Positions 56,500 through 64,000 of a stretch of DNA of 64,000 bases are shown piece by piece. Position numbers and translations under genes: made by a program. This DNA is from Acinetobacter calcoaceticus (lineage in GTDB: Bacteria > Pseudomonadota > Gammaproteobacteria > Pseudomonadales > Moraxellaceae): positions 744,001-808,000 of the forward strand of contig NZ_LS999521.1 of NCBI RefSeq assembly GCF_900520355.1. Direction: 5' to 3'. The notes beneath the pieces were generated by a model. It ran no database searches and was not told where the DNA came from. It saw nothing but the letters and a program-made list of their open reading frames with translations. Within the stretch, counting starts at the first letter, position 1. Each line of letters begins with the position of its first letter.

Positions 56500-57612
56500 A
56501 TGAATATAATTTTTAAACTTACTGGATTATTCTCAATAATATTACTAGTTGCCTGTGGGGGCGAAAATAGTGATAGCGTAAATGAAATGCAAATTGTGGA
56601 ATCTAAACAAGCAGAAGTTACCTATAAAGTAGTTGTCGGTACAGCTTTTTCGAATTCCGCTTTGAATGGTGCAAATGTAACAGCAATTTGTAAAGACGGA
56701 GCTGGTTTTAAAAGTTCTGTAGTTGTTAATGCACAAGGGCAATGGCAAGGTGAACTAGACAGTAGTAAGCTTCCTTGTCGTTTACAGGTAAAAGCTAATG
56801 GGCAAAGCTACCATAGTTATATTGATCAAGAGAGAGATGTAAATATTAATCCGCTGACAGATATGGTAATTGCTTATGCAAGTAACCAAATTCCTGTAAC
56901 GTGGTATCAATCTGGAATTATGACTACAGAAAAATTAAAATCATCAAATTCTGCTTTTGTAGCTGAGCTTATTAAAAAGGGCTATGGTATTGATAATGAT
57001 GTGGATCTATTTAATGTTGAGGTGAAAGCTAATAGTTCTATTCATCAAGCTATTCAAGAGTTGTTGGAGGCTATTGAAAATATTAAAGACTATGAAGCAT
57101 TATTAACTTTAATTAAAGATGGAAACTTATCTCAATTGCCTAAGAATGTTGAGGTTTTGGATAATTCGATACCAATTATTTTTAATTTTAATACGAATGC
57201 CTGTCAAATGCTGCCTGCATCGGAGAATATGCAACCATACAATAAATGTTCAGATAAGGTTCTTAACGATTTTGTTGAAAGTAATTTGGTAGCTGCGGAC
57301 TCAGATGAAAAGTGTGTTTTGGTAAAACAAGGTAATAAAGTGAGTTTAACTAAAGGGAACCAAAAAGTATCAGCATTATTGGATAAAGAACAAGAGGATG
57401 GTGGAGCATTTGTTTTTGATGAGGATAAACTTGATATTGTAGATCTTGTGATTAATACAGGACCTTATGCAGATATTAATACTTATAGTCAGATTGGGTT
57501 GAATTTTTCTAATGATGGGAGGTTGAGAGCGGTTGTTGGGAAATCTCCAACAGTGTCTTCAATGAATTGCGTGAGCTTAGAGTTCAAGAAACTTATGGAA
57601 CTTTATAAATAA
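56500..57612 (+). CDS. AT-rich predicted lipoprotein, unknown function
   Basis: Start uncertain: ATG 56500 gives MNIIFKLTGLFSIILL then VACGGE, a lipoprotein signal with Cys19 (370 residues). ATG 56455 would add 15 residues. No good ribosome site is visible at either. After a short linker (SDSVNEMQIVESKQA) there is a beta-rich stretch YKVVVGTAFSNSALNGANVTAICKDG, which looks like a carboxypeptidase-regulatory or Ig-like module. A helical region follows, then a small C-terminal domain with Cys residues. No family recognised. Codon use is more AT-rich than its neighbours, which suggests recent arrival. Confidence 0.7.
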   Translation: MNIIFKLTGLFSIILLVACGGENSDSVNEMQIVESKQAEVTYKVVVGTAFSNSALNGANVTAICKDGAGFKSSVVVNAQGQWQGELDSSKLPCRLQVKANGQSYHSYIDQERDVNINPLTDMVIAYASNQIPVTWYQSGIMTTEKLKSSNSAFVAELIKKGYGIDNDVDLFNVEVKANSSIHQAIQELLEAIENIKDYEALLTLIKDGNLSQLPKNVEVLDNSIPIIFNFNTNACQMLPASENMQPYNKCSDKVLNDFVESNLVAADSDEKCVLVKQGNKVSLTKGNQKVSALLDKEQEDGGAFVFDEDKLDIVDLVINTGPYADINTYSQIGLNFSNDGRLRAVVGKSPTVSSMNCVSLEFKKLMELYK

Positions 57613-57616
57613 AATT

Positions 57617-57645
57617 AAAAAAGGGCATCATTTGATGCCCTTTTT
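57617..57645. terminator. Bidirectional terminator, lipoprotein gene / trhO
   Basis: AAAAAGGGCATCA and TGATGCCCTTTTT arms around TT. Confidence 0.9.
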
Positions 57646-57650
57646 ATAAA

Positions 57651-58583
57651 TTATAAACGTTTACGTTTTGCAGCCGCAATTTGTGACTGGCGCATACGAA
57701 AACCAGCTTTTTGTTTTTCCGTTGTCTTGTCGATGCAATACACGCAAGAAACACCATGTTCATAGCTTGGTAAAGCAGACTCTTCTGGAGTTAGCGGCCA
57801 GCCACAAGCATGACATTTAATATTTACGCCTTCTTCAACACCATGAGTTACGGCAGTACGTCCGTCAAATACGAAACATTCGCCTTCCCATAAGCTTTCA
57901 TCAGCAGGGGTTTCTTCTAAATATTTAAGAATACCGCCTTTAAGGTGGTAAACCTCTGTAAATCCTTCTTGGAGAAGTAAAGAAGTTGATTTTTCACAGC
58001 GAATACCGCCTGTACAGAACATCGCAATTTTTTTATCTTTATGTTGCTCTAGCTCTTTTTTAACATATTCTGGAAACTCGCGGAATGTCTCAGTTTTAGG
58101 GTCGATTGCACCTTTGAAAGTACCCGCCTTATATTCATAATCATTACGCGTATCGACTAAAATTACATCATCGCGTGCAATTAAATCATTCCATTCTTTT
58201 GGATCAAGATAGTGGCCCACTAAGTCGCGGGGTTTAACTTCAACACCTAAAGTCACAATTTCTTCTTTAAGTTTAATTTTCATTTTACGGAAAGGTTTGT
58301 CGGAGCTAAAAGACTCCTTGTATTCCATAGAGGCAAAACCTTCATTGAGCAAAAATTGATAAAGACTATCAATTGCTACACGGTCGCCCGCCACAGTACC
58401 ATTAATTCCTTCACCTGCTACAATCAGAGTTCCACACAGATTAATTGTTTTCACTAAGTTTAATAGACGTTGCTGAAGATCCGTAGGATCTTGAACTTCT
58501 TTAAATTGATATAGTGCGGCAACAACCCAATCTGCGGTCGCTTGCTGTTCTACAGGTGCAAGCTGTTCTACAGTAGCGTTCAT
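57651..58583 (-). CDS. trhO: tRNA uridine-34 5-hydroxylase (rhodanese-fold)
   Basis: Start ATG 58583, six bases after GGAG; the in-frame TTG 12 bases upstream would overlap that site. The 310-residue YceA-type protein has an N-terminal acylphosphatase-like domain (LCGTLIVAGEGINGTVAG, YKESFSSDKPFRKMKIKLKEEIVTLG). A rhodanese domain follows with active Cys in AMFCTGGIRCEKS, and the C-terminus has a zinc-like cluster (CHACGWPL, VYCIDK). TrhO hydroxylates U34 using O2, a step to 5-carboxymethoxyuridine. Confidence 0.95.
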   Translation of the reverse strand: MNATVEQLAPVEQQATADWVVAALYQFKEVQDPTDLQQRLLNLVKTINLCGTLIVAGEGINGTVAGDRVAIDSLYQFLLNEGFASMEYKESFSSDKPFRKMKIKLKEEIVTLGVEVKPRDLVGHYLDPKEWNDLIARDDVILVDTRNDYEYKAGTFKGAIDPKTETFREFPEYVKKELEQHKDKKIAMFCTGGIRCEKSTSLLLQEGFTEVYHLKGGILKYLEETPADESLWEGECFVFDGRTAVTHGVEEGVNIKCHACGWPLTPEESALPSYEHGVSCVYCIDKTTEKQKAGFRMRQSQIAAAKRKRL

Positions 58584-58694
58584 GGAAAACTCCAAATGTA
58601 TTAAGATAGAAATTTAAGGCGCACATTTTAGCGCGAAAATTTGTAATAAGCGAGAAAACCATAAAAAGTATATGGTTTATTTAAGGAGTCTGTT

Positions 58695-59180
58695 TTGAGT
58701 AGTGATCATCGAACGCTCTCTCTCACCCCATGTGCAGGGCGTTGTTCAACAGTTTTTGGTGATCAGGTTTGCCGTGGTTGTCGTCGTTTTAACCATGAAG
58801 TGATTCAATGGAATACTTATACAGCAGAGCAACGTTTGGCTGTATGGAAGCGTTTAGATGATCAATTGAATCAAATTCTAGTACCCATGTTACCTCATGC
58901 AAACTTGCAGCATGTAGAAGGATTTATTTTAAGTAAACGTGTTCGGCTGATGGAAGGGGCGAGCAAAGGTCGTAAGCTCTATCACGCTTTAAAAATATGT
59001 GAAAAAAATAAGCAACTGGCAACAGAAAGTGGTTTGGGTATTTCAGAGTCTCAAGTCAAAACAATATGGGTTGAATTCGAAAGGCGCGTTTTAGCTTTAG
59101 CTAAAGCGAGTTATGAGTTAGCTTGGTTGAGAGCTGATGGAATTAGTCATCACTTATTAAGTGTGTTTGATGAAGAATAA
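58695..59180 (+). CDS. DUF1289-containing protein
   Basis: TTG start 58695 is supported by AGGAG seven bases upstream and no nearby ATG. The 161-residue protein opens with the DUF1289 Cys cluster: LTPCAGRCSTVFGDQVCRGCRRFNHEVIQWNTYTAEQR, four Cys likely binding zinc or an iron-sulfur centre. A helical C-terminal extension to residue 161 is longer than the bare domain of about 55. Function unknown. Ends in a bidirectional terminator shared with gltA. Confidence 0.87.
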   Translation: MSSDHRTLSLTPCAGRCSTVFGDQVCRGCRRFNHEVIQWNTYTAEQRLAVWKRLDDQLNQILVPMLPHANLQHVEGFILSKRVRLMEGASKGRKLYHALKICEKNKQLATESGLGISESQVKTIWVEFERRVLALAKASYELAWLRADGISHHLLSVFDEE

Positions 59181-59210
59181 GTTTGTAGATTGAATTGAAG
59201 ATAACTCAAT

Positions 59211-59240
59211 AAAAAAAGCTGCCAAAAGGCAGCTTTTTTA
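59211..59240. terminator. Bidirectional terminator, DUF1289 gene / gltA
   Basis: AAAAAAAGCTGCC and GGCAGCTTTTTTA arms with AAAA loop. Confidence 0.92.
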
Positions 59241-59261
59241 TCACTAATTTTCTTTCGAATA

Positions 59262-60536
59262 TTAACGTTTGATATCGCGTTGAGTCGGGCCAGTATAAAG
59301 CTGACGAGGACGACCGATTTTGTATGGTGCGCTGTGCATTTCTAACCAGTGGCTGATCCAACCTACTGTACGTGCAAGTGCAAAGATTACCGTAAACATT
59401 TCTGTTGGGATACCAATCGCTTTAAGGATGATACCTGAGTAGAAATCTACGTTAGGGTAAAGTTTACGTTCAACGAAGTACGGGTCGTTCAATGCAATAC
59501 GCTCAAGTTCCATAGCAAGCGCTAATTGAGGATCATTGATATTTAATGCTTCAAGAACTTCGTCACAAGTTTGTTTCATGACTTTTGCACGTGGGTCGAA
59601 GTTTTTGTACACACGGTGACCGAAGCCCATGAGTTTAACTTCTTTACGTTTTACTTTTTCCATGAACTCGGCAACGTTTTCTACACTACCGATTTCATCA
59701 AGCATTTTAAGTACAGCTTCGTTTGCACCACCGTGAGCAGGTCCCCAAAGCGCAGAAATACCTGAAGAGATACATGCATAAGGGTTTGCACCAGTAGAGC
59801 CGGCAAGACGTACTGTAGATGTCGAAGCATTTTGTTCGTGATCAGCATGAAGCGTGAAGATACGATCCATCGCGCGAGCAAGAACAGGATTTACTTTGTA
59901 ATCACGGTCAGCAGGGGTAGCAAACATCATGTGTAAGAAGTTTTCCGCGTAATTTAAGTCATTACGTGGATAGATGAATGGTTGACCTACTGTATATTTG
60001 TAACTCCAAGCAGCAAGTGTTGGAATTTTTGCAATGAGACGAATCGCAGTGATTTCACGGTGATTGATGTCTTCAATGTCAAGGTTGTTGTGATAGAACG
60101 CAGATAATGCACCAACAACACCAACCATGATTGCCATTGGGTGAGCATCACGACGGAAACCATTGAAGAAACGGCTAACTTGATCGTGAACCATAGTGTG
60201 AGCACGAACTTTAGCATCAAATTCTGTTTTTTGTTCAGCAGTTGGAAGCTCGCCATTTAATAGCAAGTAGCAAGTTTCAAGGTAGTCTGCTTGAGTTGCT
60301 AACTGATCAATTGGGTAACCGCGGTGTAATAAAATACCTTTGTCACCATCAATGAACGTAATTTTAGACTCGCATGCAGCTGTCGCCATAAAACCAGGAT
60401 CGAAAGTAAAATGACCTTCTTTCAATATGCTGCTGACATCAATTACATCTGGACCTAAAGTGCCACTGTAGATTGGTAATCCAATTTCTTTGCCATCAAG
60501 ATGTAATACGGCTTTTTTGCCATTTGCTTCAGACAT
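59262..60536 (-). CDS. gltA: Citrate synthase (type II)
   Basis: The 424-residue enzyme condenses acetyl-CoA and oxaloacetate. Catalytic His and Asp appear in [37 protein letters not shown], and [16 protein letters not shown], and [15 protein letters not shown] is diagnostic. An N-terminal beta domain (about 50 residues) marks the hexameric NADH-sensitive type II form. It is one of the MLST genes in Acinetobacter. A strong promoter lies upstream and the sdh operon is divergent. Confidence 0.97.
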   Translation of the reverse strand: MSEANGKKAVLHLDGKEIGLPIYSGTLGPDVIDVSSILKEGHFTFDPGFMATAACESKITFIDGDKGILLHRGYPIDQLATQADYLETCYLLLNGELPTAEQKTEFDAKVRAHTMVHDQVSRFFNGFRRDAHPMAIMVGVVGALSAFYHNNLDIEDINHREITAIRLIAKIPTLAAWSYKYTVGQPFIYPRNDLNYAENFLHMMFATPADRDYKVNPVLARAMDRIFTLHADHEQNASTSTVRLAGSTGANPYACISSGISALWGPAHGGANEAVLKMLDEIGSVENVAEFMEKVKRKEVKLMGFGHRVYKNFDPRAKVMKQTCDEVLEALNINDPQLALAMELERIALNDPYFVERKLYPNVDFYSGIILKAIGIPTEMFTVIFALARTVGWISHWLEMHSAPYKIGRPRQLYTGPTQRDIKR

Positions 60537-60626
60537 TCAATAGATCTCCTGTCCTGGTGAATGTTGATCTGACCCGAAATCCTAATGTTCTCATGTGCGA
60601 ATCAGACGCTGTCAAAATTTGCTATA

Positions 60627-60654
60627 AGATTAGTGAGTACTGAAATTTTGTCAA
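60627..60654 (-). promoter_or_regulatory. Predicted promoter of gltA
   Basis: On the minus strand: consensus -35 TTGACA (60649-60654), 16 bases, -10 TAATCT (60627-60632), about 90 bases before the ATG. AGGAG lies 9 bases before the start. Confidence 0.6.
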
Positions 60655-61349
60655 TTATACTTATGGATAAAAAATGACGATCCCACAGAGAGTTAGTCAT
60701 CAAGACCCGAGCAAAAAAAGTCAGTAAAATCACTGCATCGGGATCGTATAATAAGTCAATTCAACAAGAACGTGCAGAAAAAAAATGAAGTATGAGTACA
60801 ATTGTAAGCAAATCTTTAAATTAAAATTAGAAATGACAAGTCGGTAGAAAATGCCAATCCAATTAAAAAAATCATAAAACTCATGGTGTAATTTCAAATT
60901 GCTAATCAAAAAAAACTCTATTTTTATTGAGTTGTAACAAAGAATATTGATGTTTTTTTAAGTTTAATTGTATAAAAAATAGCTAATTGAACTGCATTAG
61001 AATAATAAAAACTCTTGTTTCCAATAAAAATTGCTTTCTCAAACGTGTTTTAGATTGGCTGATTTGGGTCCAATGTAAGTACGTTCACTTATTTGAATTA
61101 CAGCTTTATATTGAAAATATGAGGTGTTACTAACATTTTTCTATTTATATGATGAATTTATAACTTTATCTTTAGTCTAAAACTCACTTATTTAAAAGAA
61201 ATTTCAGAAAAAATGAAATTAAATAAAAAGTTATTTTAAACAACAACATGATAGAGCTATGTATACCTTTTTTGTAGGGTTAATAGGGTGATATCATTGT
61301 GAATGATTCTTATTTAATTGTTTTTTACTTAAATGGGAAAGTGGATTGT

Positions 61350-61378
61350 TTGTATTTTGATACTTCGCGTTTTATAAT
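61350..61378 (+). promoter_or_regulatory. Predicted promoter of sdhCDA
   Basis: A perfect -10 TATAAT at 61373-61378, with a weak -35 TTGTAT (61350-61355) at 17-base spacing. A poor -35 suggests that an activator or relief of repression is needed. Confidence 0.45.
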
Positions 61379-61394
61379 TCAGTGTCGTTTATAG

Positions 61395-61469
61395 GTTAGG
61401 CATGAGCTGTGCTTGCCTAACAATGCCAGCTTTCCTTGGAATTAATTCAACAAACTCCGGTCGGAGTTT
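61395..61469 (+). promoter_or_regulatory. Two hairpins in the sdhC leader
   Basis: Hairpin 1: GTTAGGCA (61395-61402) with TGCCTAAC (61414-61421), enclosing AGC/GCT. Hairpin 2: AAACTCC with GGAGTTT around GGTC, 61452-61469. Hairpin 2 contains the GGAG that would serve as the sdhC ribosome site. Confidence 0.55.
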
Positions 61470-61480
61470 CTACCTACAGG

Positions 61481-61882
61481 ATGCCCGCTGTGAAAAGCAA
61501 CAGACCTGTCAATTTGTCCATGGGTCAGGTGTTAGCGGTAAATTTACGCTCACCCGTGGCTATTGCATCAATTTTACACCGTTTATCAGGTGTCATCGTT
61601 TTCTTATTAGTACCAGTTCTCTTATGGATTCTAGATAAATCATTATCTTCACCAGAAGGATTTGACTACGTTAAAAATGTCGTGTTTGGAAATATCCTTG
61701 TACGTTTTATCGTTTGGGTATTTGTAGCCGGCTTATTATTCCATTTTATTTCTGGAGTTAAGCACTTACTTGCAGACTTGGGTTTTGCTGAAGAACTGCA
61801 AAGTGGTCGTATTGCAGCGACAATTTCATTGATCTTGTCTGTGGTAGCTATTATCGCAGCCTTTGTATGGATTATGTTCTAA
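61481..61882 (+). CDS. sdhC: Succinate dehydrogenase cytochrome b556 subunit
   Basis: Start ATG 61481 (133 residues): MPAVKSNRPVNLSMGQVLAV, then RSPVAIASILHRLSGVIVF with the quinone-site Ser/Arg and heme region, and HFISGVKHLLADLGF with the heme-ligand His. Three membrane helices. It anchors SdhAB and carries electrons to ubiquinone. The stop overlaps the sdhD start by one base (TAATG). Confidence 0.95.
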   Translation: MPAVKSNRPVNLSMGQVLAVNLRSPVAIASILHRLSGVIVFLLVPVLLWILDKSLSSPEGFDYVKNVVFGNILVRFIVWVFVAGLLFHFISGVKHLLADLGFAEELQSGRIAATISLILSVVAIIAAFVWIMF

Positions 61883-62247
61883 TGAAAAGTGCTACAGGTT
61901 TAACTGGTTCGGGTTCTCGTGATTGGTTTATCCAGCGTGTAAGTGCGGTTGTATTAGCAGCTTATACTGTTGTTCTTTTAGGTTGGATTCTCTGCAAAGG
62001 CGGGTTTGACTATCAACAGTGGGCTGGTTTTATGATGACATTACCAATGAAGATTTTTTCTTTGTTGGCAATTTTATCGCTTATCGCACACGCATGGATT
62101 GGTATGTGGCAAGTTTTTACTGACTATGTCACTACTCGTCAAATGGGTCCTTCAGCGAAAGGTTTACGCCTTGTACTGACGACGGCTGTCATTATTGCAG
62201 TGTTTGTGTACGCAATCTGGGGTATCCAGATTTTCTGGGCGAATTGA
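61882..62247 (+). CDS. sdhD: Succinate dehydrogenase membrane anchor subunit
   Basis: Start ATG 61882 (121 residues). It reads MKSATGLTGSGSRDWFIQRVSAVVLAAYTVV, with the RVSA motif, then SLIAHAWIGMWQVFTDYV, whose His binds heme b. Three membrane helices. It is coupled to sdhC by a TAATG overlap and followed by sdhA after 12 bases. Confidence 0.95.
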   Translation: MKSATGLTGSGSRDWFIQRVSAVVLAAYTVVLLGWILCKGGFDYQQWAGFMMTLPMKIFSLLAILSLIAHAWIGMWQVFTDYVTTRQMGPSAKGLRLVLTTAVIIAVFVYAIWGIQIFWAN

Positions 62248-62259
62248 TAGGAAGACATC

Positions 62260-64000
62260 ATGGGCGCGATAACCCCTAAAGAAGATTATTCAAATATTCA
62301 AAACCTCACTTTCGATGCAGTTATCGTTGGTGGTGGTGGTTCTGGTATGCGTGCATCTTACCAACTTGCTCAAGCAGGTTTGAAGGTTGCAGTACTCACT
62401 AAAGTTTTCCCGACACGTTCGCACACTGTAGCTGCTCAAGGTGGTATCGGTGCGTCGTTAGGTAATATGCAAGAAGATAACTGGCATTTCCATTTTTACG
62501 ATACGGTAAAAGGTTCTGACTGGTTAGGTGACCAAGACGCAATTGAATTTATGTGTCGTGAAGCGCCAAAAGTTGTGTATGAACTTGAACACATGGGTAT
62601 GCCGTTTGACCGTAACGCTGATGGTACAATTTACCAACGCCCGTTCGGTGGTCACTCTGCTAACTATGGTGATAAGCCAGTTCCACGTGCTTGTGCAGCT
62701 GCGGACCGTACAGGTCATGCATTATTGCACACGCTTTATCAAAGCAACGTGAAAATGGGTACTCAGTTCTTCGTTGAGTGGATCGCTCTTGATTTGATCC
62801 GTAACGAAGCTGGTGATGTTCTTGGTGTAACAGCGATTGACCAAGAAACTGGTAACATTTCAGTATTCCAAGCAAAAGCGACATTATTTGCTACTGGTGG
62901 TGCTGGTCGTGTTTATCGTGCATCAACGAATGCTTATATCAACACCGGTGACGGTCTTGGTATGGCTGCTCGTGCTGGTATTCCATTGCAAGATATGGAG
63001 TTCTGGCAGTTCCACCCAACGGGTGTTGCGGGCGCTGGTGTATTGCTGACTGAAGGTTGTCGTGGTGAGGGTGCAATCCTTCGTAATAAAGACGGCGAAC
63101 CGTTCATGGAACGTTATGCACCGACTTTAAAAGACTTGGCTCCACGTGACTTCGTTTCACGTTCTATGGACCAAGAAATTAAAGAAGGTCGTGGTTGTGG
63201 TCCAAAAGGTGATTATATCTTACTTGATATGACTCACTTGGGCGCTGAAACAATCATGAAGCGTTTACCATCTGTATTTGAGATTGGTAAAAAATTCGCG
63301 AACGTTGATATTACAAAAGAAGCAATTCCTGTAGTACCAACAATCCATTATCAAATGGGTGGTATTCCTACGAATATGCATGGTCAGGTATGTTTGCCTG
63401 AAGTGGGTACAGATAACTACACTAAACCTGTAAAAGGTTTCTATGCAATTGGTGAATGTTCTTGTGTATCTGTACATGGTGCAAACCGTTTAGGTACTAA
63501 CTCACTTCTTGACTTGGTTGTATTTGGTAAAGCTGCTGGTGAGCACATTATCGATTACGTAACTAAGCATCATGGTGATGAATATGCACCACTTCCAACA
63601 GACGTATTAGGGCAAACACTAGCTCGTGTACGTAAGTTGGATGACTCAACTGCTGGTGAGAATGCTCAAGAAGTTGCTGATGCAATTCGTGATATCGTTC
63701 AAGATCACGCTGGTGTATTCCGTACCCAAGCTTTGCTTGATAAAGGTGTAAAAGAGATTCTTGCTCTTGAGCCACGTGTGCGTAATATCCACTTGAAAGA
63801 TAAATCTAGAGTATTTAATACTGCGCGTGTTGAAGCACTTGAAGTTGAAAACTTGTATGAAGTTGCAAAAGCAACTCTGATTTCAGCTGCTGCACGTAAA
63901 GAGTGTCGTGGTGCGCATACTGTAGTTGATTATGAATTACCAGCTGATCACCCAACTTATTCATACGGTCGCCGTGATGATGAGTGGATGAAACATACGT
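62260..64000 (+). CDS. sdhA: Succinate dehydrogenase flavoprotein subunit (runs off the window)
   Basis: ATG 62260, after GGAAG. About 580 codons are present of an expected 590-615. FAD motif AVIVGGGGSGMRASYQLA; covalent-FAD His in TRSHTVAAQGG; substrate residues in FHPTGVAGAGVLLTEGCRGEGA and MGGIPTNMHGQV; ECSCVSVHGANRLGTNSLLD near the C-terminal FAD site. It oxidises succinate to fumarate. sdhB is expected next. Confidence 0.97.
   Translation, partial: MGAITPKEDYSNIQNLTFDAVIVGGGGSGMRASYQLAQAGLKVAVLTKVFPTRSHTVAAQGGIGASLGNMQEDNWHFHFYDTVKGSDWLGDQDAIEFMCREAPKVVYELEHMGMPFDRNADGTIYQRPFGGHSANYGDKPVPRACAAADRTGHALLHTLYQSNVKMGTQFFVEWIALDLIRNEAGDVLGVTAIDQETGNISVFQAKATLFATGGAGRVYRASTNAYINTGDGLGMAARAGIPLQDMEFWQFHPTGVAGAGVLLTEGCRGEGAILRNKDGEPFMERYAPTLKDLAPRDFVSRSMDQEIKEGRGCGPKGDYILLDMTHLGAETIMKRLPSVFEIGKKFANVDITKEAIPVVPTIHYQMGGIPTNMHGQVCLPEVGTDNYTKPVKGFYAIGECSCVSVHGANRLGTNSLLDLVVFGKAAGEHIIDYVTKHHGDEYAPLPTDVLGQTLARVRKLDDSTAGENAQEVADAIRDIVQDHAGVFRTQALLDKGVKEILALEPRVRNIHLKDKSRVFNTARVEALEVENLYEVAKATLISAAARKECRGAHTVVDYELPADHPTYSYGRRDDEWMKHT

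Larger units (their letters stand above)
60537..61480. other. Long AT-rich divergent region gltA / sdhC
   Basis: At 944 bases this is the longest gene-free stretch here. It holds the gltA promoter (60627-60654), an inverted repeat ACGATCCC / GGGATCGT (60677-60684 and 60740-60747), about 600 bases of featureless AT-rich DNA, a likely sdhC -10 (TATAAT 61373-61378) and two leader hairpins (61395-61421, 61452-61469). No ORF with a good ribosome site. Confidence 0.6.

Noticed and set aside
61402..61638. 78-residue plus-strand ORF over the sdhC start
   Set aside because: It overlaps sdhC in another frame, lacks a ribosome site and shows no family features.

Overview
The window is chromosomal DNA of an Acinetobacter, most likely a member of the calcoaceticus-baumannii complex. 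The evidence is the low-GC coding style, a full adeIJK efflux operon, a pmrCAB polymyxin-response operon, a DcaP-type porin, and the gltA / sdhCDA arrangement. The PmrA, PmrB and AdeIJK proteins read as close to, but not identical with, the A. baumannii versions as I remember them. I therefore do not name a species.

Layout. 1-6.9 kb: the start of an amino-acid permease (cut by the window edge), an orphan prpF, ispA, an MmcQ/YjbR protein, an SPFH/NfeD pair, a patatin lipoprotein and a PlsC-like acyltransferase. 7-16.2 kb: an AmpG/RhtX-like MFS carrier, a long leader and DcaP-like porin, pmrCAB, a convergent PAP2 phosphatase, and amtB. 16.4-20.9 kb: a divergent LysR / AEC-carrier pair with a clear operator, then two unusual genes: a J-domain protein with an internal HPD motif, and an AT-rich gene combining an AbiTii-like region, a helical R...H region and a C-terminal HhH motif. 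The second is the best accessory or defence candidate here. 20.9-26.8 kb: valS, a conserved unknown, an SDR, a SnoaL-like protein and two YbjQ-type proteins. 26.8-33.5 kb: pap2-adeI-adeJ-adeK, transcribed leftward as one unit behind a promoter overlain by a long palindrome. 33.6-42.9 kb: a Gcr-type membrane protein, ispB, rplU-rpmA, lolA, a DUF3298 lipoprotein, serS, cysG, trmL. 42.9-47.4 kb: a repeat-rich lipoprotein with a Thr-Pro linker encoded by a hexanucleotide tandem repeat, then a JmjC-like oxygenase, a DUF6502 protein and a lipoprotein. 47.4-53.1 kb: a divergent HxlR / flavodoxin pair, a PuuP-like permease, an Fe-type alcohol dehydrogenase with an SCP2-like partner, lipB and ybeD. 53.2-64 kb: rpoD, small acidic and YgfB proteins, a lipoprotein, trhO, a DUF1289 protein, gltA, and divergent sdhC-sdhD-sdhA (sdhA runs off the end).

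Themes. Much of the window concerns the envelope and drug response: PmrCAB modifies lipid A, AdeIJK exports drugs, and LolA, DcaP, PlsC, patatin and two PAP2 phosphatases act on the envelope. The rest is core metabolism and translation (isoprenoid synthesis, siroheme, lipoate, TCA cycle, valS, serS, L21/L27, TrmL, TrhO). I saw no rRNA or tRNA gene, insertion sequence, prophage or CRISPR array. No large unknown multi-gene system is obvious. The most interesting items are the AbiTii/HhH gene, the palindrome over the pap2-adeIJK promoter, the structured sdhC leader, the tandem-repeat lipoprotein, and a bidirectional terminator built from the coding ends of pmrB and its convergent neighbour.
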